Origin: REEB95 sp035934235
GTDB taxonomy: Bacteria > Pseudomonadota > Alphaproteobacteria > ATCC43930 > CGMCC-115725
Length of the DNA stretch: 64,000 nucleotides
Direction of reading: 5' to 3'
Assembly: GCA_035934235.1 (NCBI GenBank)
Contig: DASYYB010000001.1
Span: 1 to 64,000 of the forward strand
Shown here: positions 34,381-42,587 of the stretch, in pieces
Layout: each line of letters starts with the position of its first letter
How positions within the stretch are numbered: the stretch's first letter is position 1
Notes under the pieces: generated by a model
The model's database searches: none
Told to the model about the DNA's origin: nothing
What the model saw: the letters and a program-made list of their open reading frames with translations, nothing else
Program-made: the position numbers and the translations under genes

Positions 34381-34520
34381 TGCTGCAGGATTTTCGCGGT
34401 TGGCGCGCTTTGTCTTCGACTGACGGCCGCAGATATTGCCTAAGACTGAAGCGTGCGCATGGATTCCGCTGACCCTTTTCTCGATAATGGCGAACCAGCA
34501 ACGGCCACCGCGTCACCAAC

Positions 34521-35447
34521 GTGATCGATAAGCTCGAATTTCTCCTCGCGCTCGCGCGCGAGCGCCATTTCGGACGCGCCGCCGAAGTCTGCGGCGTGAC
34601 GCAGCCGACGCTGTCGGCGGGCGTGAAGCAGCTCGAGGATCAGTTCGGCATCCTGCTGGTCAATCGCGGTTCGCGGTTCGTCGGCCTGACACCCGAAGGC
34701 GACCGTGTTCTCGGCTGGGCCAAGCGCATCGTCGGCGACGTGCGCGCGATGCGCCAGGAAGTGAACGCCCTCAAGCAGGGACGTCTGGTCGGGCATCTCC
34801 GCATCGCGGTGATTCCGACGGCGCTGCCGATGGTCTCGGCCTTGACCACGCCGTTTCGCGAGCGCCATCCCGATGTGCGCTTCACCATCCGTTCCAGCAC
34901 GTCGATCGAAGCACTAACGTGGCTCGACAATCTGCAAGTCGACGCCGGTATCACCTATCTCGACAACGAGCCGACCGGCAACGTGCGCGCGATTCCGCTC
35001 TATCGCGAGCGCTATCAATTGCTGATCTCGGCCGACAGTCCGCTCGGCAGCCGCCGCAGCGTCACCTGGGCCGAGGTTGGGCACATTCCGCTCTGCTTGC
35101 TGACACCGGACAATCAGAACCGCCGCATCATCAATCACCTGCTGCACGATTCCGGCAACGGCGAGGATCAAGTGCCGACGCTGGAATCGAACTCGATGAC
35201 GGTGCTCGTGTCGCACGTCCGCACCGGCCGCTGGGCCAGCGTCATGCCGGCGATCCTCGCCGAAACGCTCGGACTGACCGGCATCGTGCAGGCGATTCCG
35301 ATCGTCGAGCCGGCGGCGTTTCACACGGTCGGTCTCGTCGTGCAGAAGCGCGAGACCATGATGCCGGCGACGGGGGCGCTCGTCGCCGAAGCGCTGAAAG
35401 TCGCTAAAGTCCTCGACGTCGAAATCGCGAATTCGGACGTCGCATAG
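34521..35447 (+). CDS. LysR-family regulator of formate dehydrogenase (FdsR-like)
   Basis: 308 residues from a GTG start. N-terminal winged helix-turn-helix (FLLALARERHFGRAAEVCGVTQPTLSAGVKQLEDQFG, about residues 7-43) and a C-terminal substrate-binding type co-inducer domain from about residue 90 (LRIAVIPTALPMVSALT). Divergent or adjacent LysR genes of this type control NAD-dependent formate dehydrogenase operons in other Proteobacteria. Here it is immediately upstream of, and collinear with, fdsG, and palindromic sites of one design occur before both genes. Formate as effector is an inference from position. Confidence 0.88.
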   Translation: MIDKLEFLLALARERHFGRAAEVCGVTQPTLSAGVKQLEDQFGILLVNRGSRFVGLTPEGDRVLGWAKRIVGDVRAMRQEVNALKQGRLVGHLRIAVIPTALPMVSALTTPFRERHPDVRFTIRSSTSIEALTWLDNLQVDAGITYLDNEPTGNVRAIPLYRERYQLLISADSPLGSRRSVTWAEVGHIPLCLLTPDNQNRRIINHLLHDSGNGEDQVPTLESNSMTVLVSHVRTGRWASVMPAILAETLGLTGIVQAIPIVEPAAFHTVGLVVQKRETMMPATGALVAEALKVAKVLDVEIANSDVA

Positions 35448-35464
35448 GCACGGCTGATCGTACG

Positions 35465-35496
35465 ATAGGCAGCGCCTATCGATAGAAATGTTCTAT
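35465..35496. promoter_or_regulatory. Tandem palindromic operators upstream of fdsG
   Basis: Two ATAG-N7-CTAT palindromes: 35465-35479 (extended CGATAGGC-AGC-GCCTATCG, 35463-35481) and 35482-35496 (CGATAGAA-ATG-TTCTATCG, 35480-35498). Their centres are 17 bases apart, and both are perfect inverted repeats of 8-bp arms sharing the T-N11-A LysR box. They sit about 80-110 bases before the fdsG start, where a LysR activator would contact RNA polymerase. Confidence 0.75.
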
Positions 35497-35574
35497 CGCA
35501 ACACGAATTCGCTTTATTGAAGCTGGCGACGCGCGAGCGTCATATCCGCCTGAATCAAACAGCGCGGATGTGTC

Positions 35575-36051
35575 ATGGCGCGATACGAAACGTGGAGCGA
35601 GGAACGCGGTGCTGAGGTTATCAAGCAGCACGCCCAGCAAGCGGGCGCGGCCCTGCCGATTCTGCACGCTCTCCAAGAAACCTTCGGTTACGTTCACGCC
35701 GATGCCGTGAAAATGGTGGCGTCGACGCTCAACCTGTCGCGCGCCGAGGTGCACGGCATCGTCACCTTCTATCACGATTTCCGATCGGCGCCGGCGGGCG
35801 ACCATGTGCTGAAGTTGTGCCGCGCCGAGGCCTGTCAGTCGATGGGCGCCGACGCGCTTGCCGCGCACGCGCGCGAAAAGCTGTGTGTCGATTGGCATGA
35901 AACCACCACCGACAAACGGGTGACGCTCGAGCCGGTGTTCTGTCTCGGCCTGTGCGCCTGCGGGCCGGCGGCGATGCTGGACCACCAAGTGTTCGGCCGG
36001 CTCGACGCCGAGAGTCTCGACACCCTCATCGATGGAGCGCGGCGGTCATGA
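35575..36051 (+). CDS. fdsG: NAD-dependent formate dehydrogenase, gamma subunit
   Basis: 158 residues, homologous to NuoE. Thioredoxin-like [2Fe-2S] subunit that helps link the Mo subunit to the NADH module. Four cluster cysteines are visible in CRAEACQSMG (about residues 83-92) and FCLGLCACGPAA (about 122-133). The N-terminal helical region HAQQAGAALPILHALQETFGYV matches NuoE/FdsG. It starts the operon, and its stop overlaps the fdsB start (ATGA). Confidence 0.95.
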   Translation: MARYETWSEERGAEVIKQHAQQAGAALPILHALQETFGYVHADAVKMVASTLNLSRAEVHGIVTFYHDFRSAPAGDHVLKLCRAEACQSMGADALAAHAREKLCVDWHETTTDKRVTLEPVFCLGLCACGPAAMLDHQVFGRLDAESLDTLIDGARRS

Positions 36052-37607
36052 CGCGTCCGCGCATTTTCGTTCCACGCGATGCCGCTGCGCTCGCTCTTGG
36101 TGCCGACGACGTCGAACGGGCGATCGTCGCCGCGCTGCGCCGTCGCCAGATCGACGCTGAAATCGTTCGCACCGGGTCGCGCGGCCTGTTCTGGCTCGAG
36201 CCGATGATCGAAGTCGCCGTCGGTGGCGAACGCATCGCCTATGGCCCGGTTCGCGCGACCGATGTCGAGGCCTTGTTCGACGCCGGCTGGCTCGACGGCA
36301 AGCCGCATGCGTTGCGGCTGGGGCAGCCGGAAGCGCTGCCGTTCCTCAAGCGGCAGCAGCGGTTTACCTTCGCGCGCTGCGGTATCGTCGATCGGCTGTC
36401 GCTGACGGATTATCGCGCGCACGGCGGCTATAAGGGGCTCGAGCGCGCGCTCGGCATGGCGCCGGCCGCGATCGTCGAGGAGGTCACGCGTTCGGGTCTG
36501 CGCGGCCGCGGCGGCGCCGGCTTCCCGACCGGCATCAAGTGGCGCACGACCGCGCAGGCTGCGGCGCCGCAGAAATACATCGTCTGCAACGCGGACGAGG
36601 GCGATTCCGGAACCTTTGCCGACCGCATGATCATGGAAGGCGATCCGTTCGTCCTGATCGAAGGCATGACCATCGCCGGCATCGCCGTCGGCGCGACCAA
36701 GGGTTATGTCTACATCCGGTCGGAATATCCGCACGCGATCGAGACCTTCGGCCGCGCGCTCGCGGTTGCCCGGGCCGAGCACACTCTCGGTCCGAAGCTG
36801 GCGGGTTCGGCCTACGAATTCGACATCGAGATCCGTGTCGGCGCCGGCGCCTATGTCTGCGGCGAGGAAACCGCGCTGCTGGACAGCCTCGAAGGCAAGC
36901 GCGGCATGGTACGCGCCAAGCCGCCGCTGCCGGCGCATCACGGCCTGTTCGGCCAGCCGACCGTGGTCAACAACGTGATCTCGCTGGCGTCGGTGCCGTT
37001 CGTTCTGGCGGAAGGCGCCAAGGCCTACGCCGATGTCGGCATGGGCCGTTCGCGCGGCACCATTCCGGTGCAGCTTGCCGGCAACATCAAATATGGCGGA
37101 CTGTTCGAAGCCGGCTTCGGCGTGACCTTGGGCACGCTGGTCGACGAGATCGGCGGCGGCACGGCCTCGGGCCGGCCAGTGCGCGCGGCCCAGGTCGGCG
37201 GCCCGCTGGGCGCCTATTTCCCGCGCACGCTGTTCGACACGCCGTTCGATTACGAAGCCTTCGCCGCGCGCGACGGCCTCATCGGCCACGGCGGCGTCGT
37301 AGTGTTCGACGACACCGTCGACATGGCGCACCAGGCTCGCTTCGCGATGGAATTCTGCGCCATCGAATCCTGCGGCAAGTGCACGCCCTGCCGCATCGGT
37401 TCGACGCGTGGCGTCGAGGTGATCGATCGCATCGTGCGCAACGAGAATCGCGCCGCCAATCTCACGCTGCTCAAGGAATTGTGCACCACCATGAAACTGG
37501 GCTCGCTGTGCGCGCTCGGTGGCTTCGCGCCCTATCCGGTGATGAGCGCGGTCACCCATTTTCCCGAAGATTTCGGCGCACAGCCGGACCTCGCTGCCGC
37601 GGAATAG
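36048..37607 (+). CDS. fdsB: NAD-dependent formate dehydrogenase, beta subunit
   Basis: 519 residues from the ATG at 36048. NuoF-like diaphorase subunit carrying FMN, the NAD site and one [4Fe-4S] cluster, fused at the N-terminus (about residues 1-110) to a thioredoxin-like domain lacking obvious cluster cysteines, as usual for FdsB. Motifs: GRGGAGFPTGIKW (NADH-binding), CNADEGDSGTFADR (FMN), GAGAYVCGEETALLDSLEG, and ESCGKCTPCRIG for the Fe-S cluster near residue 445. It reduces NAD+ with electrons from FdsA. fdsA follows after nine bases. Confidence 0.96.
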   Translation: MTRPRIFVPRDAAALALGADDVERAIVAALRRRQIDAEIVRTGSRGLFWLEPMIEVAVGGERIAYGPVRATDVEALFDAGWLDGKPHALRLGQPEALPFLKRQQRFTFARCGIVDRLSLTDYRAHGGYKGLERALGMAPAAIVEEVTRSGLRGRGGAGFPTGIKWRTTAQAAAPQKYIVCNADEGDSGTFADRMIMEGDPFVLIEGMTIAGIAVGATKGYVYIRSEYPHAIETFGRALAVARAEHTLGPKLAGSAYEFDIEIRVGAGAYVCGEETALLDSLEGKRGMVRAKPPLPAHHGLFGQPTVVNNVISLASVPFVLAEGAKAYADVGMGRSRGTIPVQLAGNIKYGGLFEAGFGVTLGTLVDEIGGGTASGRPVRAAQVGGPLGAYFPRTLFDTPFDYEAFAARDGLIGHGGVVVFDDTVDMAHQARFAMEFCAIESCGKCTPCRIGSTRGVEVIDRIVRNENRAANLTLLKELCTTMKLGSLCALGGFAPYPVMSAVTHFPEDFGAQPDLAAAE

Positions 37608-37616
37608 GAGAGCGTC

Positions 37617-40469
37617 ATGTCACTGATCAAGGAAACCGATTACGGCACGCCGGCCGCGAAGAGCGACAAGAACGTCACGCTCACGATCGACGGCTTCACC
37701 GTCACGGTGCCCGAAGGCACCTCGATCATGCGCGCGGCGATGACGGTGGGCACGGAAGTACCGCGGCTCTGCGCCACGGATTCAGTCGCGGCCTTCGGCT
37801 CATGCCGTCTCTGCCTGGTCGAGATCGCCGGCCGCGCCGGCACGCCGGCCTCCTGCACCACGCCGGTCGCGGAAGGTATGGCGGTGACGACGCAGAGCAC
37901 GCGGCTGAAAGACCTCCGCCGCAACGTCATGGAGCTCTATATCTCCGACCATCCGCTCGATTGCCTCACTTGCTCGGCGAACGGCAATTGCGAGCTCCAG
38001 GACATGGCCGGCGCCGTCGGCCTGCGCGAAGTGCGCTACGGCTACGAGGGCGAGAACCACCTCAAGGCCGAAAAGGACACATCCAATCCCTATTTCACCT
38101 TCGATCCGGCGAAATGCATCGTCTGTTCGCGCTGCGTGCGCGCCTGTGAAGAGGTGCAGGGCACCTTCGCGCTAACCGTCGACGGTCGCGGCTTCCAATC
38201 GACCATTGAAGCCGGCATGGCCGAGTCGTTCCTCGAATCCGAGTGCGTCTCGTGCGGCGCTTGCGTTCAGGCCTGCCCGACGGCGACGCTGATGGAGAAG
38301 TCGGTCATCGAGGTCGGCCAGCCCGAGCACTCGGTGGTCACGACCTGCGCCTATTGCGGCGTCGGTTGCAGCTTCAAGGCCGAGATGCGCGGCAGCGAGC
38401 TGGTGCGCATGGTGCCGTACAAGGACGGCAAGGCCAATCACGGCCATTCGTGCGTCAAAGGCCGTTTCGCGTGGGGCTACGCGACGCACCGCGATCGCAT
38501 CCTGAAGCCCATGGTGCGCGAGAAGATCACCGATCCGTGGCGCGAAGTGTCGTGGGAAGAGGCACTCGGCCGCGTCGCGTCCGAGTTCAAGCGCATCCAG
38601 GAAAAATACGGCCGCGGTTCGATCGGCGGCATCACCTCGTCGCGCTGCACCAACGAAGAGACCTATCTCGTCCAGAAGCTGGTCCGCGCCGTGTTCGGCA
38701 ACAACAACGTCGATACGTGCGCGCGCGTCTGCCATTCGCCGACTGGCTATGGCCTGAGCAAGACGTTCGGCACCTCGGCCGGCACCCAGGATTTCGATTC
38801 GGTCGAAGAGGCCGACGTCATCATGGTCATCGGCGCCAATCCGACCGATGCGCATCCGGTGTTCGGCTCGCAGATGAAGAAGCGGTTGCGTGCCGGCGCC
38901 AAGCTGATCGTCATCGATCCGCGGCGTACCGACCTGGTGCGCTCGGTGCACATCGAAGCGAACCACCATCTGCCGATCCGGCCCGGCACCAATGTCGCCG
39001 TGCTCAACGCGCTGGCGCATGTCATCGTCACCGAGGGCCTGGTGAACCGCGCGTTCGTCGAAGAGCGTTGCGACAAGGCGGCGTTCGCCGAATGGGCGAG
39101 CTTCGTCGCGCTGCCGGAAAACAGCCCGGAAACCGTCGCGCCGCTCGCCGGCCTCGATGCCAAGGAGATCCGCGCTGCGGCCCGGCTCTATGCCACCGGT
39201 GGCAATGGCGCGATCTATTATGGCCTCGGCGTCACCGAGCACAGCCAGGGCACGACGGCAGTCATGGGGATGGCCAATCTCGCGATGGCGACCGGCAATA
39301 TCGGCCGGCGCGGCGTCGGCGTGAATCCGCTGCGCGGCCAGAACAACGTCCAAGGCTCGTGCGACATGGGTTCGTTCCCGCACGAGCTTACCGGCTATCG
39401 CCACATCTCGGACGAGGCGACACGTGCCCTGTTCGAGGCGGCCTGGGGCGTGACCCTCGAGCCCGAGCCGGGTCTGCGTATTCCCAACATGTTCGATGCC
39501 GCACTCGACGGCAGCTTCCGGGGCCTCTACGTCCAGGGCGAGGATATCGTCCAGTCGGATCCCGACACCAAGCACGTCACCGCCGGCCTGGCGGCGATGG
39601 AGTGCATCGTCGTGCAGGACCTGTTCCTCAACGAGACCGCGAACTTCGCGCACGTCTTCCTGCCGGGTTCAACCTTCCTCGAGAAGAACGGCACCTTCAT
39701 CAACGCCGAGCGTCGCCTCGGCATGGTGCGCAAGGTGATGCAGCCGAAGAATGGCTTCGAAGATTGGGAAATCACCATCGCCATCGCCAAGGCGATGGGC
39801 TTCGACATGAGCTATGCGCATCCGTCCGAGATCATGGACGAGATCGCGCGACTGACGCCGACCTTCTCCGGCGTGTCGTTCAAACGGCTCGAAGAACTCG
39901 GCTCGGTTCAGTGGCCGTGCAACGACAAGGCGCCGGAAGGCACGCCGATCATGCATATCGGCACCTTCGTGCGCGGCAAGGGAAACTTCATGGTCACCGA
40001 GTACGTGCCGACGGACGAAAAGGTCGGGCCGCGCTTCCCGTTGCTGCTGACCACCGGCCGCATCCTCAGCCAATACAATGTCGGCGCGCAGACACGGCGC
40101 ACCGACAACGTCGTCTGGCACGAGGAAGACCGGCTCGAGATCCATCCGCACGACGCCGAAGAGCGTGGCGTGCGCGACGGCGATTGGGTGCGGCTCGCCA
40201 GCCGTTCGGGCGACACCACGCTGCGCGCCAAGATCACCGAGCGCGTCGCGCCGGGCGTGGTCTACACCACGTTCCATCACCCCAACACCCAGGCCAACGT
40301 CGTCACCACCGATTACGCCGACTGGGCGACGAGCTGTCCGGAATACAAGGTGACGGCGGTCCAGATTTCGCCGTCGAACGGCCCGACGGAGTGGCAGGAA
40401 AGCTACCGCGACTTGGCGGAGAAGAGCCGCCGTATCGACGTCAAGGTGCCGGCCACCGCCGCCGAATGA
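37617..40469 (+). CDS. fdsA: NAD-dependent formate dehydrogenase, molybdenum-containing alpha subunit
   Basis: 950 residues. Oxidises formate to CO2 at a bis-molybdopterin guanine dinucleotide centre. N-terminal NuoG-like part: [2Fe-2S] cysteines in CATDSVAAFGSCRLCLVEI, the His-Cys3 cluster HPLDCLTCSANGNC, and two ferredoxin clusters CIVCSRCVRACEE and CVSCGACVQACPTATL. Then the molybdopterin domain with TCAYCGVGCSF and the probable Mo ligand Cys372 in CARVCHSPTGYGL; there is no selenocysteine. The C-terminal cap domain contains GRILSQYNVGAQTRR and VYTTFHHPNTQANVVT. O2-tolerant soluble FDHs share this architecture. The next gene overlaps the stop by ATGA. Confidence 0.97.
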   Translation: MSLIKETDYGTPAAKSDKNVTLTIDGFTVTVPEGTSIMRAAMTVGTEVPRLCATDSVAAFGSCRLCLVEIAGRAGTPASCTTPVAEGMAVTTQSTRLKDLRRNVMELYISDHPLDCLTCSANGNCELQDMAGAVGLREVRYGYEGENHLKAEKDTSNPYFTFDPAKCIVCSRCVRACEEVQGTFALTVDGRGFQSTIEAGMAESFLESECVSCGACVQACPTATLMEKSVIEVGQPEHSVVTTCAYCGVGCSFKAEMRGSELVRMVPYKDGKANHGHSCVKGRFAWGYATHRDRILKPMVREKITDPWREVSWEEALGRVASEFKRIQEKYGRGSIGGITSSRCTNEETYLVQKLVRAVFGNNNVDTCARVCHSPTGYGLSKTFGTSAGTQDFDSVEEADVIMVIGANPTDAHPVFGSQMKKRLRAGAKLIVIDPRRTDLVRSVHIEANHHLPIRPGTNVAVLNALAHVIVTEGLVNRAFVEERCDKAAFAEWASFVALPENSPETVAPLAGLDAKEIRAAARLYATGGNGAIYYGLGVTEHSQGTTAVMGMANLAMATGNIGRRGVGVNPLRGQNNVQGSCDMGSFPHELTGYRHISDEATRALFEAAWGVTLEPEPGLRIPNMFDAALDGSFRGLYVQGEDIVQSDPDTKHVTAGLAAMECIVVQDLFLNETANFAHVFLPGSTFLEKNGTFINAERRLGMVRKVMQPKNGFEDWEITIAIAKAMGFDMSYAHPSEIMDEIARLTPTFSGVSFKRLEELGSVQWPCNDKAPEGTPIMHIGTFVRGKGNFMVTEYVPTDEKVGPRFPLLLTTGRILSQYNVGAQTRRTDNVVWHEEDRLEIHPHDAEERGVRDGDWVRLASRSGDTTLRAKITERVAPGVVYTTFHHPNTQANVVTTDYADWATSCPEYKVTAVQISPSNGPTEWQESYRDLAEKSRRIDVKVPATAAE

Positions 40470-41296
40470 GCGTGGACGACTTCAACCCGGTCAACCGGGT
40501 ACGACGGATCGCTTGGCGCGGCGGCGACGCCGCGCCGGGCGAGCGCGTGATTCCCGAGGAAACCGCCATCGCCTTGACCTACAACCGCGTCACGCACGCG
40601 GTGATGATGGCGACGCCGGCCGACCTCGAGGATTTCGGCGTCGGCTTCAGCCTGTCCGAAGGCATCATCACCCGTGCCGACGAGATCCGGGAAATCGAGA
40701 TCGTGCCGAGCGACGATGGCATCGACGTGCGCATGTGGCTCGCCGACGAGCGCGCCGATTCCTTCACGGCGCGCCGTCGCTATCTCGCCGGCCCGACTGG
40801 CTGCGGCCTGTGCGGCGTCGATAGCCTGATCGAGGCGATGCGGCCGCCGCGCGAAGTCGTGTCGGATTTCCGGGTTTCGGCCGAAGCGCTCGCCGCCGCG
40901 ATCGCCGCGCTGCCGATCGGCCAGAGCCTCAATCGCCAGACCCGCGCGGTCCACGCCGCCGCCTATTGGGAACCGGGCCGGGGCATCGTCGCGTTGCGCG
41001 AGGATGTCGGCCGGCACAATGCGCTCGACAAGCTCGCCGGTGCGCTGGCGCGCGACGGCGTCCGCGCCGGCAGCGGCGCCGTGTTGCTGACGAGCCGCGT
41101 CTCGGTCGAGCTGATTCAGAAGGCGGCGATGCTCGGCGCGCCGGTCGTGGCCGCTGTTTCGGCGCCGACGGCGCTCGCCGTGCGCTTCGCCGAACGTGCG
41201 CGCATCACCTTGGTGGCGGTGGTACGCGACGACGGCTTCGAGATTTTCACCAACGGCGATCGCATCACCCAGGAATCGACCGAACATGTCGCATGA
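40466..41296 (+). CDS. fdhD: Formate dehydrogenase accessory sulfurtransferase FdhD
   Basis: 276 residues. Transfers sulfur from IscS to the molybdenum cofactor, needed for active formate dehydrogenase; in fds operons it is called FdsC. The family features VNRVRRIAWRGG, LEDFGVGFSLSEGI, the sulfur-carrying GCGLCGVDS (two Cys), REDVGRHNALDKLAGAL and the C-terminal VVAAVSAPTALAVRFAERA are all clear. The start ATG overlaps the fdsA stop, and its own last 11 bases overlap fdsD, so the operon is translationally coupled throughout. Confidence 0.96.
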   Translation: MSVDDFNPVNRVRRIAWRGGDAAPGERVIPEETAIALTYNRVTHAVMMATPADLEDFGVGFSLSEGIITRADEIREIEIVPSDDGIDVRMWLADERADSFTARRRYLAGPTGCGLCGVDSLIEAMRPPREVVSDFRVSAEALAAAIAALPIGQSLNRQTRAVHAAAYWEPGRGIVALREDVGRHNALDKLAGALARDGVRAGSGAVLLTSRVSVELIQKAAMLGAPVVAAVSAPTALAVRFAERARITLVAVVRDDGFEIFTNGDRITQESTEHVA

Positions 41297-41537
41297 CAGC
41301 AACCTCGTCTACGTAGCCAATCAGATCGGCAAGTTCTTCGCCCACCAGCCGGCGGACAAGGCGGTCGCCAACATCGCCGACCATTTGTTCAAGTACTGGG
41401 ACCCGCGCATGCGCAAGGCGATCGTCGCGCATCTCGAGCAGCATGCCGGCGCCGGTCTCGATCCGAACGCGCTCGCGGCCGTCGAGAAGGTGCGCGACCG
41501 CGACCGGCAGAAGCAGTTGGCGACGGTTCAGCGCTGA
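41286..41537 (+). CDS. fdsD: Formate dehydrogenase, delta subunit
   Basis: 83 residues, NAD-dependent formate dehydrogenase FdsD type: LVYVANQIGKFFAHQP, VANIADHLFKYWDPRMRKAI and a C-terminal basic tail are the family hallmarks. It is a small accessory or structural subunit of the Fds complex, needed for full activity in related systems. Start at 41286, inside the last codons of fdhD. Last gene of the operon; the tRNA-derived repeat lies 14 bases beyond the stop. Confidence 0.92.
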   Translation: MSHDSNLVYVANQIGKFFAHQPADKAVANIADHLFKYWDPRMRKAIVAHLEQHAGAGLDPNALAAVEKVRDRDRQKQLATVQR

Positions 41538-41551
41538 ATTCGAACCCGGCG

Positions 41552-41581
41552 GAAGCTTGGAGCGGGTGAAGGGCGTCGAAC
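41552..41581 (-). repeat. Partial copy of tRNA-Gly 3' end (distal repeat of the islet)
   Basis: Bases 41552-41573 are identical over 22 bases to 42377-42398, which spans the 3' end of the tRNA-Gly(CCC) gene plus six flanking bases; after two mismatches a further six bases match. The copy keeps the tRNA 3' CCA, the acceptor strand and part of the T arm, in the same orientation. Such duplications mark integration into tRNA genes. There is no integrase in the 825-bp segment between the copies. Confidence 0.75.
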
Positions 41582-41594
41582 TCGTTGCCGGCTA

Positions 41595-42359
41595 TTACCT
41601 AGCACCAGGCGGCAAGAATGGCGTGATCCATCGCACGTCTACGGCGTTATACATGGCTGCTATCGCAAACAAAGCTAATCCGATCGGGAAAATTCCATCG
41701 GTGCCGTAATTCCGAAAGGCATACATAAACCTGACCGATATCAGCCACGGCCGGAGAAGCAATCGGTAGCGTCTGATGCGCCGTCTATAATCGCGCAAAT
41801 GACTGAGAGTAATCTGGGCTGGCTTCTCGTAAACCTCGGGGTAGGTTTTTGGATTGAGTGCGTTTCCCCCGCCGATGTTTCGGCTGGCGATATTGAAAAA
41901 CGCGCTCTGTGTTCCGAGCTGAAGGGCTGTTTCGTTGATTTCGAAATCTCGCATTTCGCAATTTTGGAGGAGCCGGTCCGGAGCACCGAACATCCGCCCC
42001 GAGAAATAATATGGCTCCGACAACGTTGCGATTATTTTTTCATCCAGTTCACGAACGCTCTGATTTTGAAATTCTTTGATTCGGCCATGGTATTTCTGTG
42101 TCGTGTTTTGCTGATGCGGCGTCTCCTCGACATTTTTTATATCGATGAGATAGTAGAGAACGAACGTTACGCCGAAGTAGACAGCACCACAAAGAAGCAA
42201 AAACGCGAATGCGCCTTTTTCAAATCGGATATTCAACCCCTCGATCGGAATATTTTCGATCGTTACGTTGAATGCTTTGTATGTAATCGCAAGAATCGAA
42301 ACCACGAGAAGGTTTCTCTTCGCGGCTCTCGTCGCTGGCGACAGCGGATCAGTTGTCAT
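41595..42359 (-). CDS. Hypothetical membrane protein in tRNA-flanked islet
   Basis: 254 residues; no family recognised. Three hydrophobic segments: about 15-33 (weak), 49-72 (FAFLLLCGAVYFGVTFVLYY) and 223-240 (FPIGLALFAIAAMYNAV). Between the second and third lies a soluble, charged region of ~140 residues rich in Gln, Asn, Arg and Tyr with a basic RDYRRRIRRYRLLLRP stretch. Base composition is unlike its neighbours (rows 42001-42060 and 42121-42180 contain 26 and 27 G+C of 60). The ATG at 42359 is 23 bases after the tRNA-Gly 3' end in the same direction, too close for an independent promoter of normal layout. The Shine-Dalgarno sequence is poor. The gene nearly fills the segment between the two tRNA-end repeats, suggesting acquisition. 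Confidence 0.75.
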   Translation of the reverse strand: MTTDPLSPATRAAKRNLLVVSILAITYKAFNVTIENIPIEGLNIRFEKGAFAFLLLCGAVYFGVTFVLYYLIDIKNVEETPHQQNTTQKYHGRIKEFQNQSVRELDEKIIATLSEPYYFSGRMFGAPDRLLQNCEMRDFEINETALQLGTQSAFFNIASRNIGGGNALNPKTYPEVYEKPAQITLSHLRDYRRRIRRYRLLLRPWLISVRFMYAFRNYGTDGIFPIGLALFAIAAMYNAVDVRWITPFLPPGAR

Positions 42360-42382
42360 CCGATTTGGCCGTGAAAGAAGCT

Positions 42383-42456
42383 TGGAGCGGGTGAAGGGAA
42401 TCGAACCCTCGTCGTAAGCTTGGGAAGCTTCTGCTCTACCATTGAGCTACACCCGC
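42383..42456 (-). tRNA. tRNA-Gly (anticodon CCC)
   Basis: 74 nt including encoded CCA, read on the reverse strand from 42456. The acceptor stem GCGGGTG pairs with CACCCGC; D arm GCTC-AATGGTA-GAGC; anticodon loop TTCCCAA (anticodon CCC) on stem GAAGC/GCTTA, whose outer pair is a G-A mismatch; T arm contains GGTTCGATTCC. Layout and loop match E. coli glyU (CCC). It reads GGG codons, which are present in this G+C-rich genome. An 825-bp islet ending in a partial copy of its 3' end follows. Confidence 0.95.
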
Positions 42457-42465
42457 GCCGGCCGG

Positions 42466-42494
42466 ATTAAAGCCGAAGGCAGGCAGGCATTCAA
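42466..42494 (-). promoter_or_regulatory. Sigma-70 promoter of tRNA-Gly (and probably of the downstream islet gene)
   Basis: On the reverse strand TTGAAT (42494-42489) and TTTAAT (42471-42466) are separated by exactly 17 bases; the -10 ends nine bases before the first tRNA base. Each hexamer matches the consensus at four or five positions. No alternative promoter is seen before the hypothetical gene at 42359. Confidence 0.65.
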
Positions 42495-42587
42495 GGCGGC
42501 CGGGCGCCACCGCTCGCGCGCCACGTTATCGGCATGTTAACCTCGGCCAAATTCGTCATCGGCGGCGACACGCCGCAGGGAGGTTGT

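Noticed and set aside
41538..42382. Prophage or large genomic island at the tRNA gene
   Set aside because: Only 825 bp and one gene; no integrase, phage or plasmid genes. Kept only as a minimal islet.
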